NCBI RefSeq assembly: GCF_001513785.1
Contig: NZ_LNQS01000001.1
Coordinates: forward strand, 620,001 to 684,000
Direction: 5' to 3'
Length of the DNA: 64,000 bases
Source of the DNA: Rheinheimera sp. EpRS3
GTDB taxonomy: Bacteria > Pseudomonadota > Gammaproteobacteria > Enterobacterales > Alteromonadaceae
Below are positions 33,435-42,890 of this stretch, piece after piece (positions within the stretch are counted from its first letter, which is position 1; each line of letters opens with the position of its first letter). The translations under genes and the position numbers were made by a program. The notes beneath the pieces are model-generated. The model saw nothing but the letters and a program-made list of their open reading frames with translations, made no database searches and was not told the DNA's origin.

Positions 33435-34466
33435 ATGACGTTAGCCCTAAACCGATCTGAGTTGATTTTAAAGCTGATTGTTGAACAGTATCTGCTGGAT
33501 GGCCAGCCTGTATCATCAAAGCTGCTGGCGGATCATGCTCAGCTGGCCGTGAGTTCGGCTACGGTGCGCAACACCATGATGGCACTGGAGCAGCAGGGCT
33601 TAATCCGCTCGCCGCATACCTCTGCCGGGCGCATTCCCACTACTGCCGGTATTCGTTTATTTATCGATAAAATGCTGCAACTGCAGCCGCTTACCAGCAT
33701 GTGGAATAATGAGTTACAGCGCAGGCTTACGCCACAGTTACCGGTGTCTTTATTGTGCCAGCAAGCCGGGCAGTTACTGACTAACCTTACCGGCTTTGTC
33801 GCTATTGTCAGTGCGCCTAAAGCCGACGGCCGTATTGTGCGGCAGATTGATTTAGTGCGCCTGGCCAGTGACAGATTACTGCTGGTGGTAATAGATGAAG
33901 ACGGTGATATTTTGCACCGCGTGCTGCACTGTGAAAGCGCGATAGACAGCAATACATTAAGCAAAGTGCTGTGTTTATTAAACGCCGCTTTAGGCGGCGG
34001 TGGGCAGTGGCAGGATGGTATTGAACGGCTTGGCAGCATAGTGCGTAATGAAACCGGCTTGTGCCAGCAATTATTGCAAAAAGTGCTGGGGCAACTGAGC
34101 CTGGATGAGCTGCAGCAGCATCAGCCATTAATTTACGGTCAGCATCAGTTATTACTGGCGCCAGAATACCAGCAAAACCCTGCGCTGCAGCAGGTAATGC
34201 AGATGCTGGAACAGCCCGACGGCTTGATCCGCCTGTTACAAACCGTAACGCAGGATGATCAGCCAAAATTATTGTTGGGTAAAGAGTCTGGTTTTATCGA
34301 ACTGGCTAATGTCAGTGTCATCGTGCAGCGTTATCAGCAACAGCCAAAACGTTTTATTGCTTTACTGGGGCCGCGCAGAATGAATTACGCCCGGCTGATC
34401 CCGTTAGTGGAAGCCTGTGCGCGCCAATTAAATTTAAACTTGAATCGGCGCCAGGTATCCCCATAA
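33435..34466 (+). CDS. hrcA: Heat-inducible transcription repressor HrcA
   Basis: 343 residues. Winged helix: ILKLIVEQYLLDGQPVSSK and SSATVRNTMMALEQQGLIRSP, then TSAGRIPTTAGIRLFID (shown in part), and C-terminal sensor region with GKESGF. HrcA represses groE/dnaK operons through CIRCE sites. No CIRCE repeat (TTAGCACTC-type) is found upstream here or before grpE. grpE follows 30 bp downstream. Two layers of heat control (RpoH promoter and HrcA) seem to exist in this organism. Confidence 0.93.
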   Translation: MTLALNRSELILKLIVEQYLLDGQPVSSKLLADHAQLAVSSATVRNTMMALEQQGLIRSPHTSAGRIPTTAGIRLFIDKMLQLQPLTSMWNNELQRRLTPQLPVSLLCQQAGQLLTNLTGFVAIVSAPKADGRIVRQIDLVRLASDRLLLVVIDEDGDILHRVLHCESAIDSNTLSKVLCLLNAALGGGGQWQDGIERLGSIVRNETGLCQQLLQKVLGQLSLDELQQHQPLIYGQHQLLLAPEYQQNPALQQVMQMLEQPDGLIRLLQTVTQDDQPKLLLGKESGFIELANVSVIVQRYQQQPKRFIALLGPRRMNYARLIPLVEACARQLNLNLNRRQVSP

Positions 34467-34496
34467 TACACCTACTTAATTTGGGAGTAGTAACAC

Positions 34497-35060
34497 ATGA
34501 CAGAGCAACACCAGCCAAACGACAATGCGCCAGAGCAAGCCAACGAGCATGCCGACACAGTAGAGCTGTCGGGTGAGCAGGCAATTATTGCCAAACTTGA
34601 AGCCGAATTGGCCGACGCTAACGCCCGTGTGGCAGAGCAGCAGGATTTAATGCTGCGCATTAAAGCCGAATCTGAAAACGTGCGCCGCCGTGCCACGATG
34701 GACGTAGAAAAAGCCCATAAGTTTGCCCTGGAAAAATTTGCCGGTGACTTGTTACCGGTAGTCGATAACCTGGAGCGGGCGCTGGGCTTTATTAACCGTG
34801 AAGATGAAGCATTAAAAGGGGTGGTTGAAGGCGTTGAGCTGACCCTGAAAAGCTTTCTGGATACGGTAGCCAAATATGGTGTTAACCAAATTGACCCGCA
34901 AGGCCAGCCATTTAACCCTGAGCATCATCAGGCGATGAGTATTCAGCCATCTGCTGATGTTGCACCTAATACCGTTACCTTTGTAATGCAAAAGGGCTAC
35001 GAGTTAAACGGCCGTTTATTACGCCCGGCAATGGTAGGTGTATCTAAAGCACCGGATTAA
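34497..35060 (+). CDS. grpE: Nucleotide exchange factor GrpE
   Basis: 187 residues. An acidic N-terminal part and long coiled coil ([20 protein letters not shown]) lead to [36 protein letters not shown] and the C-terminal beta domain ([10 protein letters not shown] and [20 protein letters not shown]). GrpE releases ADP from DnaK. It is cotranscribed with hrcA; dnaK is not in this window. Confidence 0.97.
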   Translation: MTEQHQPNDNAPEQANEHADTVELSGEQAIIAKLEAELADANARVAEQQDLMLRIKAESENVRRRATMDVEKAHKFALEKFAGDLLPVVDNLERALGFINREDEALKGVVEGVELTLKSFLDTVAKYGVNQIDPQGQPFNPEHHQAMSIQPSADVAPNTVTFVMQKGYELNGRLLRPAMVGVSKAPD

Positions 35061-35079
35061 AACGGCAGCAGTTCAGCAG

Positions 35080-35106
35080 AAAAACCGGCTTTACGCCGGT
35101 TTTTTT
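35080..35106. terminator. Terminator between grpE and CE12 gene
   Basis: AAAACCGGC, TTTAC and GCCGGTTTTTTT, with A and T tracts on either side; works in both directions between convergent genes. Confidence 0.9.
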
Positions 35107-35863
35107 ACAATAATTCCCGGTAGATATAAGCTGCCAGCGGATGCTGCTGTTGTTTTAAATCCTGCACAAAAAACTGCGCTATTTTGCTGGCACCTTGCAG
35201 TGTCAGGTGGGTGTTATCCACTTTGCCGTCGGGGAATTTTTGATACAACCCTGCCGGTACCTGAATAAAATATGGCTGGCTGTTATCTTTACCCTGCTGT
35301 TGCCAGAAATCACAACTTAGCTGCTGTAAGTCAAAAAAGCTGACTTTTGTTTCCTTGGCTACTTTGGCAGCGGCACTGGCATAATCGGCCAGATCACGTT
35401 TTAAGCTGCCATCTTCAGCAAAGTTACGCCGGCAAATTGAGCTTGCCAGCATTGGCGTGGCGCCACGCTCACGTACATCAGCAATAAATTGCGTTAAAAA
35501 TGTCTGATAATCACTGTTAAAAGCGGCATAACGCGCCGGGTCTGACTCTTTTGAATCGTTATGGCCAAATTGGATTAGCACATAATCGCCGTTGCCAAGC
35601 TCGCTTAACAGTAATTGCCAGCGGCCTTCAGTTAAAAAACGCCGGGTGCTGCGGCCATTAGCGGCATGGTTCACTACCGTTAGCTGTGGCAATAAAAACT
35701 GTGGTAGCAACTGGCCCCAGCCGCGCTCAGGGTAAGCCAGGTTGGGTTTATCCGACATGGTAGAATCGCCGACCAGGTGCAGTTTTACCGGTTGCATTTC
35801 AGCGGCTTGCGCCTGGCTCAAGCCAAAGCCGCTGCATAAAGCCAAAATAAGCAGATACTTCAT
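35105..35863 (-). CDS. Rhamnogalacturonan acetylesterase (CE12 type)
   Basis: 252 residues with signal peptide (ILALCSGFGLSQAQA). SGNH hydrolase blocks: HLVGDSTMSDK (Ser nucleophile in GDST), the NGRSTRRF block, FGHNDSKE and KVDNTHLTLQGA (Asp-His). These match rhamnogalacturonan acetylesterases of family CE12, which remove acetyl groups from pectin backbone. AAGGAG precedes the ATG. It follows the pectinesterase gene on the same strand with a 3-nt gap, so both form an operon that prepares pectin for cleavage. Confidence 0.9.
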   Translation of the reverse strand: MKYLLILALCSGFGLSQAQAAEMQPVKLHLVGDSTMSDKPNLAYPERGWGQLLPQFLLPQLTVVNHAANGRSTRRFLTEGRWQLLLSELGNGDYVLIQFGHNDSKESDPARYAAFNSDYQTFLTQFIADVRERGATPMLASSICRRNFAEDGSLKRDLADYASAAAKVAKETKVSFFDLQQLSCDFWQQQGKDNSQPYFIQVPAGLYQKFPDGKVDNTHLTLQGASKIAQFFVQDLKQQQHPLAAYIYRELL

Positions 35864-35866
35864 TTA

Positions 35867-36874
35867 TTACTCCTTATTTAGTTGCAGCAGCATTTTTACC
35901 TGTTGCTCCGGATCCCAGCGGCCGGCAAAGGTCCACTTAGCGGTGATTTGCTCCGGCGATAGTTGTGATGGATGCTCGGCCAAATTAGCTTTAAGCCAGG
36001 GATAAACCACCTGCTTGTTATCGCTGTGGCTAAAATAGTAGCGATCGCCCCACAGGTTAGCGCGGTCGCGTTCTGGCTCGGCCGGATAGGTATGGCGGAA
36101 TATCGGCTTGTCGGACATATTGGTGCTGTATTGATTATTAATCAGGTAGAACTGCGCATCATAATGCCGCCGGCCCAGCATAAAGCCCGGCACGCCGTCA
36201 AAGTGCGAGTCGCGCACCACCATTTTTTGCTGCTCGTTTAACTCGCCGTCATGCCATAAGGTGGCGTAAGCTTTTTTATTGATAAAGGTACTGTTGCTAA
36301 AAAACGCCCAGCCGCGCGGGCACACCATATCGGTATGGCCTTCAAAGTAGCAGTTGTCGTGGTAATACATGCCGTCGGTTTTATTCCACAGGCTTAAGGT
36401 ATCGGCACCGCCGGCAATAATGTGGCAGTTAGCGGTAATAATGCGGGTGGCCTGCTCAAAGCCACGCACCGCGAACTGATGCTCATTATCACCGGTTAGC
36501 TCGCCATAGCTGTTTACAATACTGATATTTAACAATGCTATGTCGCTGGAACGGATATTTACCACCGCCGCGCCCCAGTCTGACGGGTGCTGCTTTAGCC
36601 AGTTAGTGCGCAGTTCGGCGACGCGAATTTCGGTTTTATCTGCACCTGCACCAATCAGCGCCACTTTATTGCGGGTGAGGTAAATTTTCTCGGCATATAC
36701 ACCGGGGCCAATCTGAATAATGGCCTGAGTATCGTTATCCGGCAGGCTGTTTATCGCTTGCTGAATACTGCGAAACGGCGCATCACCGCTTTGTGCCACT
36801 TGCAGGCGGATGATATCGGCGAAGCTGGTTGTACTAAACAGCAGAAAGAGCAAAAGCCAGGGGGGTAGTTTCAT
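35867..36874 (-). CDS. Pectinesterase (CE8), exported
   Basis: About 335 residues from the ATG at 36874, which gives a clear signal peptide (LPPWLLLFLLFSTTSFA). Motifs of the right-handed beta-helix CE8 family are seen: FRSIQQAINSLPDN, GPGVYAEKIYL, GADTLSLWNKTDGMYYHDNC, then GHTDMVCPRGWAFF and LGRRHYDAQFYL. The usual GxxDFIFG segment is here GHTDMVCP, keeping the Asp but not the IFG. Demethylation of pectin would open it for lyases and polygalacturonase. Operon with the CE12 gene. Confidence 0.87.
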   Translation of the reverse strand: MKLPPWLLLFLLFSTTSFADIIRLQVAQSGDAPFRSIQQAINSLPDNDTQAIIQIGPGVYAEKIYLTRNKVALIGAGADKTEIRVAELRTNWLKQHPSDWGAAVVNIRSSDIALLNISIVNSYGELTGDNEHQFAVRGFEQATRIITANCHIIAGGADTLSLWNKTDGMYYHDNCYFEGHTDMVCPRGWAFFSNSTFINKKAYATLWHDGELNEQQKMVVRDSHFDGVPGFMLGRRHYDAQFYLINNQYSTNMSDKPIFRHTYPAEPERDRANLWGDRYYFSHSDNKQVVYPWLKANLAEHPSQLSPEQITAKWTFAGRWDPEQQVKMLLQLNKE

Positions 36875-36923
36875 AGTATCAGGTTCCAAAAAAAGCAGCC
36901 GGCTGCAAGTTTTAAGCATCTGA

Positions 36924-37094
36924 CACGAACCGGTTTACCCACACTAACACGCCGTGAATACGTCCTTGTAGGCTCGATTACAAACTTCATCCTTGAAGTT
37001 TGCCCGGTGGGCCAGCAGAGCTGTTCAAATTCGCTCCTGGCGAATTTGTCAGCATCCATGCCTTCAACGGTTAGTTTAGGGTAAGCCGGTTCTC
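36924..37094. repeat. Structured intergenic repeat, copy A (long form)
   Basis: 171 bp, near-identical in pattern to 57398-57569. Ends carry GAACCGG and CCGGTTC arms. Inside are two hairpins, CAAACTTCA/TGAAGTTTG and CAAATTCGC/GCGAATTTG. A core GCCGTGAATACGTCC is shared with the other copies (reverse of GTATTCACGGC). Confidence 0.75.
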
Positions 37095-37139
37095 ACTCAG
37101 GTGGATGCTGCTTAGCACCGGCTAAACACAGGAAGAAAC

Positions 37140-39608
37140 TTAGTTAGTACCAAGCAGTTTGGCTACTTGCACACCGGCCATAATAAAGGGGCCGTTGGCT
37201 TTAGCGTCGTTACGAAATACCGGTTCACTCATATAGTATTCATAGCTGCCATCACGGCCAAAACCTAAACCGGCAACCTGACAGGTATTGACTAAGCTTA
37301 TGCTGTTATCCGGGTGTACCAGAATAAATTCATTTACCAGGCCTTCGTAAGCTTTTACTGCGGTAGCTTTATAGCGTGCATCCAGATAACCGTTATTTAC
37401 GCCTTTAGCAAAGAAGTAAGTAAACATGCCGCTGGCGGACGATTCTAAATAATTACCCGGTGCGTTGGGTTTATCCAGGATCTGATACCAGGTGCCGCTG
37501 TCATGCTGTACTTTTACCAGCGCGTCGGCCAGTTCTGCTGTCATATCCAATAGTGGTTGGCGTAATTCGGTTTGATCTGCAGGGATAATGTCCAGTACAT
37601 CGACCAGTGCCATAGCTAACCAGCCTAAACCACGGCCCCAGAACTGGCTGGCCAGGCCGGTGTCTTTATCGGCCCAATCCTGCTGGCGGGCTTCATCCCA
37701 GGCGTGGTAATACAAGCCGGTGTTAGGGTCGCGCAGTTTTTCACGGCTGATGGTAAATTCTTTTACCACTTCGTCAAAAGCATGGCCTTGCTCAAACGCT
37801 TTGCTGTAGTTGGCCAGAAAGGGCATACCCATGTATACGCCGTCCAGCCATAGCTGGTGCGGGTAAATTTGTTTATGCCAGAAGGCGCCCTCAGAAGTGC
37901 GTGGGTGTTCAGCTAACTGTTTGCGTAATAAATCCAGCGCCTGTTTATACTCTGGCTTGGGGTTACGCTGGTATTCACGCAGCAGCATATTGCCGGTATT
38001 TAAACTATCGATATTATGGTTACTGATTTTGTACGTGCGGATATCACCATCGCTGGTAATAAAAGAGTCGATAACATCCGTCAGCACCTGTTGCCACTGG
38101 GCATTAGGTTTAACTTTAAGCAGGTCGTCATAGGCTTGCAGCTGTAAACCGGTAGTGTATTCCCATTTGCTTGGGCGCTGGCGCTCGTAATCCCAGCCAC
38201 CATAAGCATAGTGAGGGGTTTGCCGTACCATTTCGCTGGCGGCTAAACGCTCGCTCCAGTTTAATGCTACGTCGGCAGTTAACGCTCCGGCTTTTTGCTG
38301 CTCAGACAGTGCGGTTTTAAGCGATAACCTGGGGGTTAGCGTAAGTTTTTCTACTTCCTGTTCAAGGTATTCAACAAACTCGGCTTCGGTTTTAATACCG
38401 CCTGGCTCACCATCCCAGGCTGAAAGGAAATAATATTCCAGCTCGGTGCCTGATGGCGTCATTACTGCGACATGGCTGTTCTCATCGCCAGTCAGTTGTT
38501 TATTAGCGCCACGCTTATACAAAATGGCCATGCCCAGCTTATCGTTGCCACCGGTCAGGGTTTGCTCGCCCCAGGTGGCCAGATAGGTCCAGCTGTGGCC
38601 GGTCACTTCTGATTTACCATGCAAAACCTTGGTGTCAGGCAAGCGCACTAAACCGATGGCGATATTGTCCAGCGGCTCGGTTAAAGACAAGCGGGTATGC
38701 ACCAGGCGGCTACCGGCAGTCATGGACAGGTTAGCGGTTAAGTTGGTGGTTTTACCGGCAATTTGCCAGTCTTTATACTGAATTTGCAGTGCAGAATATA
38801 AAGCGCCGTTTTCAATTACTTTGGCGGTGTGGCCGCTGACAGTGGATACCAGTTGCACCTTTTCACCGTCCCAGTAGCCGAAACCGCCGGCGCCAAGCGA
38901 TTTACCTACTTTAAGTAAATCCATGCCCCAGTCGGCCATTTCATGGTACGACTTATAGCCGTCCAGCCCTACCTGATGCAGCACCGGCTTGCCGGTTTTA
39001 TTGCCAAATACATCAAAGCCGTTGCGCCAGTCCAGATAAATACGATAGCCGACTTTATCTGACTCTATGCCCGGGCCTTCGTAGCGGATCCACTCGGAAT
39101 GATCGGTATATTGCGCAGGTGGGGTAAGCTCGGCGACATTTTCAAAGCTGCCGCCAATATATTTAGCATCTTGCCACTGGCCGCCGGTTTTATGCGAAAT
39201 TTCTGCCTGCGTACGTTTGGCTAACTGCTGGGCATTAAACAGCGCAGTATCGTTAATAATCTGCAGTTGCTTTGTCTCAACGGCGGCAAAATCAAACTGT
39301 AATAACAGGCTGTCTTTACTGCCATCACCGTTGTGATCAATCAGTTGTGACGGCACTGTATTGCCGCCATCCAGCGCTACTAACGCCTGTGCCTGGCTTG
39401 CTGTTACGCCAAGATCAGTAAATGGCAGCAGCAGGTTTTGCTCTTTGCGTTCAAAGGTAGAAGGGTTGTTGACGCTAAGAGTGGCAATGCTACTGTCGTT
39501 GCTGCTAACCGACTGTGGAGTCGTAGCAGAAGGTTGTGGCGAGCAAGCGCTGACAACTGTGGCAATGCTGATACTTAACAAGGTTTTGCCAAAAAGAATG
39601 CGGGCCAT
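37140..39608 (-). CDS. DUF4861-GH105 fusion lipoprotein (unsaturated rhamnogalacturonyl hydrolase)
   Basis: 822 residues. Lipobox ATVVSAC and a Ser/Thr-rich linker begin it. Residues about 45-430 match DUF4861 (DHNGDGSKDSLLLQFDF, RIYLDWRNGFDVFGNKTGK, GYKSYHEMADWGMDLLKVG, AWDGEPGG). Residues about 440-820 form the (alpha/alpha)6 barrel of GH105: GGWDYERQRPSKWEYTTGL, WLDGVYMGMPFLANYS, GLYYHAWDE, FWGRGLGWLAMALVDVLD and YLESSASGMFTYFFAKGV. GH105 enzymes cut the unsaturated uronate left by pectin lyases. The fusion of both domains in one outer-membrane lipoprotein is unusual. The stop is followed by repeat copy A. Confidence 0.88.
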   Translation of the reverse strand: MARILFGKTLLSISIATVVSACSPQPSATTPQSVSSNDSSIATLSVNNPSTFERKEQNLLLPFTDLGVTASQAQALVALDGGNTVPSQLIDHNGDGSKDSLLLQFDFAAVETKQLQIINDTALFNAQQLAKRTQAEISHKTGGQWQDAKYIGGSFENVAELTPPAQYTDHSEWIRYEGPGIESDKVGYRIYLDWRNGFDVFGNKTGKPVLHQVGLDGYKSYHEMADWGMDLLKVGKSLGAGGFGYWDGEKVQLVSTVSGHTAKVIENGALYSALQIQYKDWQIAGKTTNLTANLSMTAGSRLVHTRLSLTEPLDNIAIGLVRLPDTKVLHGKSEVTGHSWTYLATWGEQTLTGGNDKLGMAILYKRGANKQLTGDENSHVAVMTPSGTELEYYFLSAWDGEPGGIKTEAEFVEYLEQEVEKLTLTPRLSLKTALSEQQKAGALTADVALNWSERLAASEMVRQTPHYAYGGWDYERQRPSKWEYTTGLQLQAYDDLLKVKPNAQWQQVLTDVIDSFITSDGDIRTYKISNHNIDSLNTGNMLLREYQRNPKPEYKQALDLLRKQLAEHPRTSEGAFWHKQIYPHQLWLDGVYMGMPFLANYSKAFEQGHAFDEVVKEFTISREKLRDPNTGLYYHAWDEARQQDWADKDTGLASQFWGRGLGWLAMALVDVLDIIPADQTELRQPLLDMTAELADALVKVQHDSGTWYQILDKPNAPGNYLESSASGMFTYFFAKGVNNGYLDARYKATAVKAYEGLVNEFILVHPDNSISLVNTCQVAGLGFGRDGSYEYYMSEPVFRNDAKANGPFIMAGVQVAKLLGTN

Positions 39609-39685
39609 AGGGTACCTGTTATTACAATTCGTACGTCCATGCTTAGTAAAACGGGCCTTCCGTGGCTCAGCGTTTACCGGGAGAA

Positions 39686-39714
39686 ACTAAAACCGCTATG
39701 CCGGAGCATAGCGG
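39686..39714 (-). terminator. Terminator after the TonB receptor gene
   Basis: CCGCTATGC, CGGA and GCATAGCGG form a 9-bp stem; on the minus strand it is followed by TTTTAGTTT. It lies between the TonB receptor stop and the GH105 fusion gene. Confidence 0.8.
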
Positions 39715-39733
39715 GTAGTGCATCGAGGCGATA

Positions 39734-42517
39734 TCAGAACTTGTACTGTGCGCCTAAGTAGTACTGACGACCAGTGCTGTGGTAGTAGGTTAAGCGGTTG
39801 CCGCTTGAGTCTACCCATTGATCATCCACTTCATCGGTCAGGTTAAGTGCTTCAAAGCTGATCCGCCAGCTATCAGTTAACTGGTAAGACATAGCGGCGT
39901 CAATATTACGGGTAGCGTTGGTGCCTTCCATATCATTGTTGTCGCGGCCGATAGCGTTAGTCAGGTACTTAGAACGATCTGTCAGTGACACACGGGCGCT
40001 GAACGTTTCATCTTCATAGTACAGCGTGGCGCTACGGGTAGATTCTGATAAACCCTGTAAGTCACGGGTTGCCAGAATCTGGCCATCAGCATTGATGTAA
40101 TCCATCTGCGCTTTTACGTAAGTGTAGTTACCCACAAAGCCAAAACGGTCCCAGAATTCTGGCAGGAAGCTAAACGGCATCTGATATTGCACTTCAAAGC
40201 CATACAGGTTGCCACCAGGGCCATTTAATGGCGTATTGGTTTGCCACTCTACGTTTTCATTACAGTCTTCACCATAGCCCGGGCCAGCATTACAGGCATC
40301 AATGGCTGCCTGAATCGGTAAACCGGTTTCAGTAAATGGCTTGGTTTCACGCAGGCCCTGCACATAGCTGTCGATATCTTTACGGAATACCGCCACACCT
40401 AACAAAGATTCATTATCAAAGTACAGCTCTAAGCCTAAGTCATAGGTTTTGGCTTTGGTTGGTTCCAGCGTTGGGTTACCACCGCTAACACTGCGCGAAC
40501 CACCAGATACCGATACCGATACGTTAGGCCGTAAACTGCCTAAACCGGCACGGGCCATTACTTCGGCATAACCAAAACGGATAATCACATCTTCTAATGG
40601 TTCAAATACCAGATTCAGCGATGGCAGGAACTCATTGTAATCATGCTCGGCAGTAATCAGCTCATTGGTGCCACCCAAGGTTGCCCAAGCAGTAGATGAC
40701 TGATCGGTTTTAACATAACGGCCACCTACATCACCACGAATGGTGGTATCGCCCACCTCAGTTTCAAATGCCAGTTGCAGATAAGCGCCTAAGGTTTTTT
40801 CTTCAGCGGAGTAGTTATCTACACGGCGGAAGTCAGAGCTAACAGTAAAATTACCGGTATTGCTGTAAATATCGTATTCGTTAGCAAAGGCATTTAGGTC
40901 AGGTATCAGCCAGGCACCTTGTGAACCTAAACCGGAATCATAGCTGGTGATCAGCTCTTCTGGCATAGCGATACCCGGAGTACCAGCCAAGCCGCCTTCA
41001 CGTTCTAACCGCGCTTCACGGGTTTCAAATTCAAAAGTTTTATAATGTAAGCCGCCGCGCAGTGTCAGGTTGTCGTTAAGCACATACTCCAGGTTCAGAG
41101 CGGCGTTATCAAAGGTGTTTTCTGCGCCAAGCGGACGCAAACGTAGGCTGTTAATTTCCCAGCCTGCACTGTCGTATACGCCGTCACCAAATCGCAGATC
41201 TGGCGACTGACGGTTGCCACCGCGGTAATCATAACTGAAATCGACACCGGTTTTTTCCATAACAACTGTTGTTTGGATCGGGTTATCAAATTCAGATTTA
41301 GCCCGGCCAATCATGCCATCAATTTTAAGATTGTCGGTCAGCTGATGCTGGCCGCTTAAACTAAATTGCAAAAACTCGGTGCCGAGCTCGTCGTAACGGT
41401 TTTCGTTACGCACGGTAGCATTTTCAAATGCAGCGTAGGTTACTGTGTTGGTGTCATCTATTTCGTAATCTAACACATTCATCCGTCCGGTCTGACCGTT
41501 GCCGTTCAGTATGCCCTGAGTGAACACCTCATTACGGGTTGAATCGTCTTTGGAGTACAAAATATCCAGATTAAAGCGTGTTTCCTGAGTGGGACGGAAT
41601 TCAAAAGCTGCCGCAGCACCGGTGCGTTTTACATTGTGTGTGTACGAGTCATAACGCGGTAAACGCGGGCGGAAACCTTCGTTTATAGCGACTAAATCTT
41701 CATTTTCTGCGTCGGTAATGCCCTGATAGCTGCCAAAGTCATTAACATTATTCCAACGTACTGTACTGGCGCCTTCATCTTTTACATTACGTTCGGACAT
41801 CGCCAATGAAAATAGTGCACCGAATTTGCCATCGGCAAAAATGTTACTGACGAGGAAAGAGGCTTTTGGATCGACCTCTTCTGATAAATCGTTATAGCCA
41901 CCTTGTATATTGGCGGCAAAGGTTAAGCCGTCATAATCAAAAGGCCGCGCGGTGCGCAGGTCTACCGTGGCGCCAAGAGAGCCTTCTTCTACGTTGGCAG
42001 AGGCTGTTTTACGTACCGTCAGCTCGCTGAATAAATCAGATGAAAAGGTGTTAAAGTCAAAGCCACGGCCACGGTTAGCGCCACCAATCTGGTCAGTACC
42101 GCCGCTGGTAGATTGTGCTTCCATACCGTTGATACGTACGCGGGTAAAATCCGGGCCTAAGCCACGAACTGAAATTTGGCGGCCTTCACCGGCGGCTCGG
42201 CTAATTGCCACACCAGGAATACGCTGTAAAGATTCTGCTAAGTTAAGATCCGGGAAATCGGCGATATCTTCAGCTTTGATGGTGTCAGTAGATCCGGTTT
42301 CAAAGCGCTTCTGGTTTAAAGCGCTGGCCAGGCTGCCACGAAAGCCACCGGTTACGGTAATAACTTCAATGTCTTCTTCCTGTACTTGTGCTGCTGGTTG
42401 CTCTTCGGCCTGTTGTGCCTGCAGTGCCGGAGCAACGCCAAGCACGGTAGCTAAGCCGGCCAGCGTAAGCGCGCGCACCAGCTTAGTGGGGCGGAATTGC
42501 GTGTTGCGATAAGCCAT
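39734..42517 (-). CDS. TonB-dependent receptor, pectin locus
   Basis: 927 residues. Signal peptide ends near ALQA. A TonB box lies in EDIEVITVTG, followed by the plug (LNLAESLQRIPGVAISRAAG, RQISVRGLGPDFTRVRINGM, GSLGATVDLRTARPFDY). The rest is a 22-stranded-barrel-like pattern ending with aromatic YYLGAQYKF. It probably imports oligogalacturonides. Its promoter side carries two LacI-type operators shared with divergent kduD. The protein resembles the carbohydrate TonB receptors of Alteromonadales. Confidence 0.93.
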   Translation of the reverse strand: MAYRNTQFRPTKLVRALTLAGLATVLGVAPALQAQQAEEQPAAQVQEEDIEVITVTGGFRGSLASALNQKRFETGSTDTIKAEDIADFPDLNLAESLQRIPGVAISRAAGEGRQISVRGLGPDFTRVRINGMEAQSTSGGTDQIGGANRGRGFDFNTFSSDLFSELTVRKTASANVEEGSLGATVDLRTARPFDYDGLTFAANIQGGYNDLSEEVDPKASFLVSNIFADGKFGALFSLAMSERNVKDEGASTVRWNNVNDFGSYQGITDAENEDLVAINEGFRPRLPRYDSYTHNVKRTGAAAAFEFRPTQETRFNLDILYSKDDSTRNEVFTQGILNGNGQTGRMNVLDYEIDDTNTVTYAAFENATVRNENRYDELGTEFLQFSLSGQHQLTDNLKIDGMIGRAKSEFDNPIQTTVVMEKTGVDFSYDYRGGNRQSPDLRFGDGVYDSAGWEINSLRLRPLGAENTFDNAALNLEYVLNDNLTLRGGLHYKTFEFETREARLEREGGLAGTPGIAMPEELITSYDSGLGSQGAWLIPDLNAFANEYDIYSNTGNFTVSSDFRRVDNYSAEEKTLGAYLQLAFETEVGDTTIRGDVGGRYVKTDQSSTAWATLGGTNELITAEHDYNEFLPSLNLVFEPLEDVIIRFGYAEVMARAGLGSLRPNVSVSVSGGSRSVSGGNPTLEPTKAKTYDLGLELYFDNESLLGVAVFRKDIDSYVQGLRETKPFTETGLPIQAAIDACNAGPGYGEDCNENVEWQTNTPLNGPGGNLYGFEVQYQMPFSFLPEFWDRFGFVGNYTYVKAQMDYINADGQILATRDLQGLSESTRSATLYYEDETFSARVSLTDRSKYLTNAIGRDNNDMEGTNATRNIDAAMSYQLTDSWRISFEALNLTDEVDDQWVDSSGNRLTYYHSTGRQYYLGAQYKF

Positions 42518-42647
42518 TTTTTATACCTCGTCCTGAATTGACTTGTAGTTTTAGCCTGAGTCATGCCCCGGCTTTTTGTGTTTTTTCAGGAGCAAAGTGA
42601 CTTTGCTCCCTGTTGATTTGCTTGTTTCGTATTCAGCCTATATGCTT

Positions 42648-42663
42648 TGTCTACCGGTGGCAA
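42648..42663. promoter_or_regulatory. LacI-type operator site 1
   Basis: TGTCTACCGGTGGCAA; right half matches the perfect palindrome at 49331 fully, left half partly (13 of 16). Central ACCGGT with CG at the dyad is usual for LacI-family sites. Confidence 0.65.
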
Positions 42664-42680
42664 AAAAAACTTGCAATTTT

Positions 42681-42696
42681 GTGCCACCGATGGCAA
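42681..42696. promoter_or_regulatory. LacI-type operator site 2
   Basis: GTGCCACCGATGGCAA, 14 of 16 positions as in the palindrome at 49331. Its centre lies exactly 33 bp from that of site 1. Confidence 0.7.
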
Positions 42697-42890
42697 AAAG
42701 CTAACACCATCAACTAAAATCTGTCAATTATTGGCGATAATAAAATCAGCCGAATTTGTAAGTAAAACACGCCAACATGGCTTAACTGATTGATTTTTTG
42801 ATATTTTAGAGTTGTTTCGAATTTTAATTTTGTTCCATATATGAACGAAATATCGTGATGACAAAGTTTATTTAAACGCAGGAGGCCATT

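Larger units (their letters stand above)
42518..42890. other. Divergent regulatory region, TonB receptor / kduD
   Basis: 373 bp with no gene, holding both promoters. Two palindromic operators lie in it (42648-42663 and 42681-42696). The rest is AT-rich. AGGAGG before the kduD ATG is a strong ribosome binding site. Confidence 0.7.

Noticed and set aside
41952-42512. A 186-residue plus-strand ORF antisense to the TonB receptor
   Set aside because: Low-complexity Ser/Ala/Arg-rich translation of the strand opposite to a clear receptor gene; a shadow.
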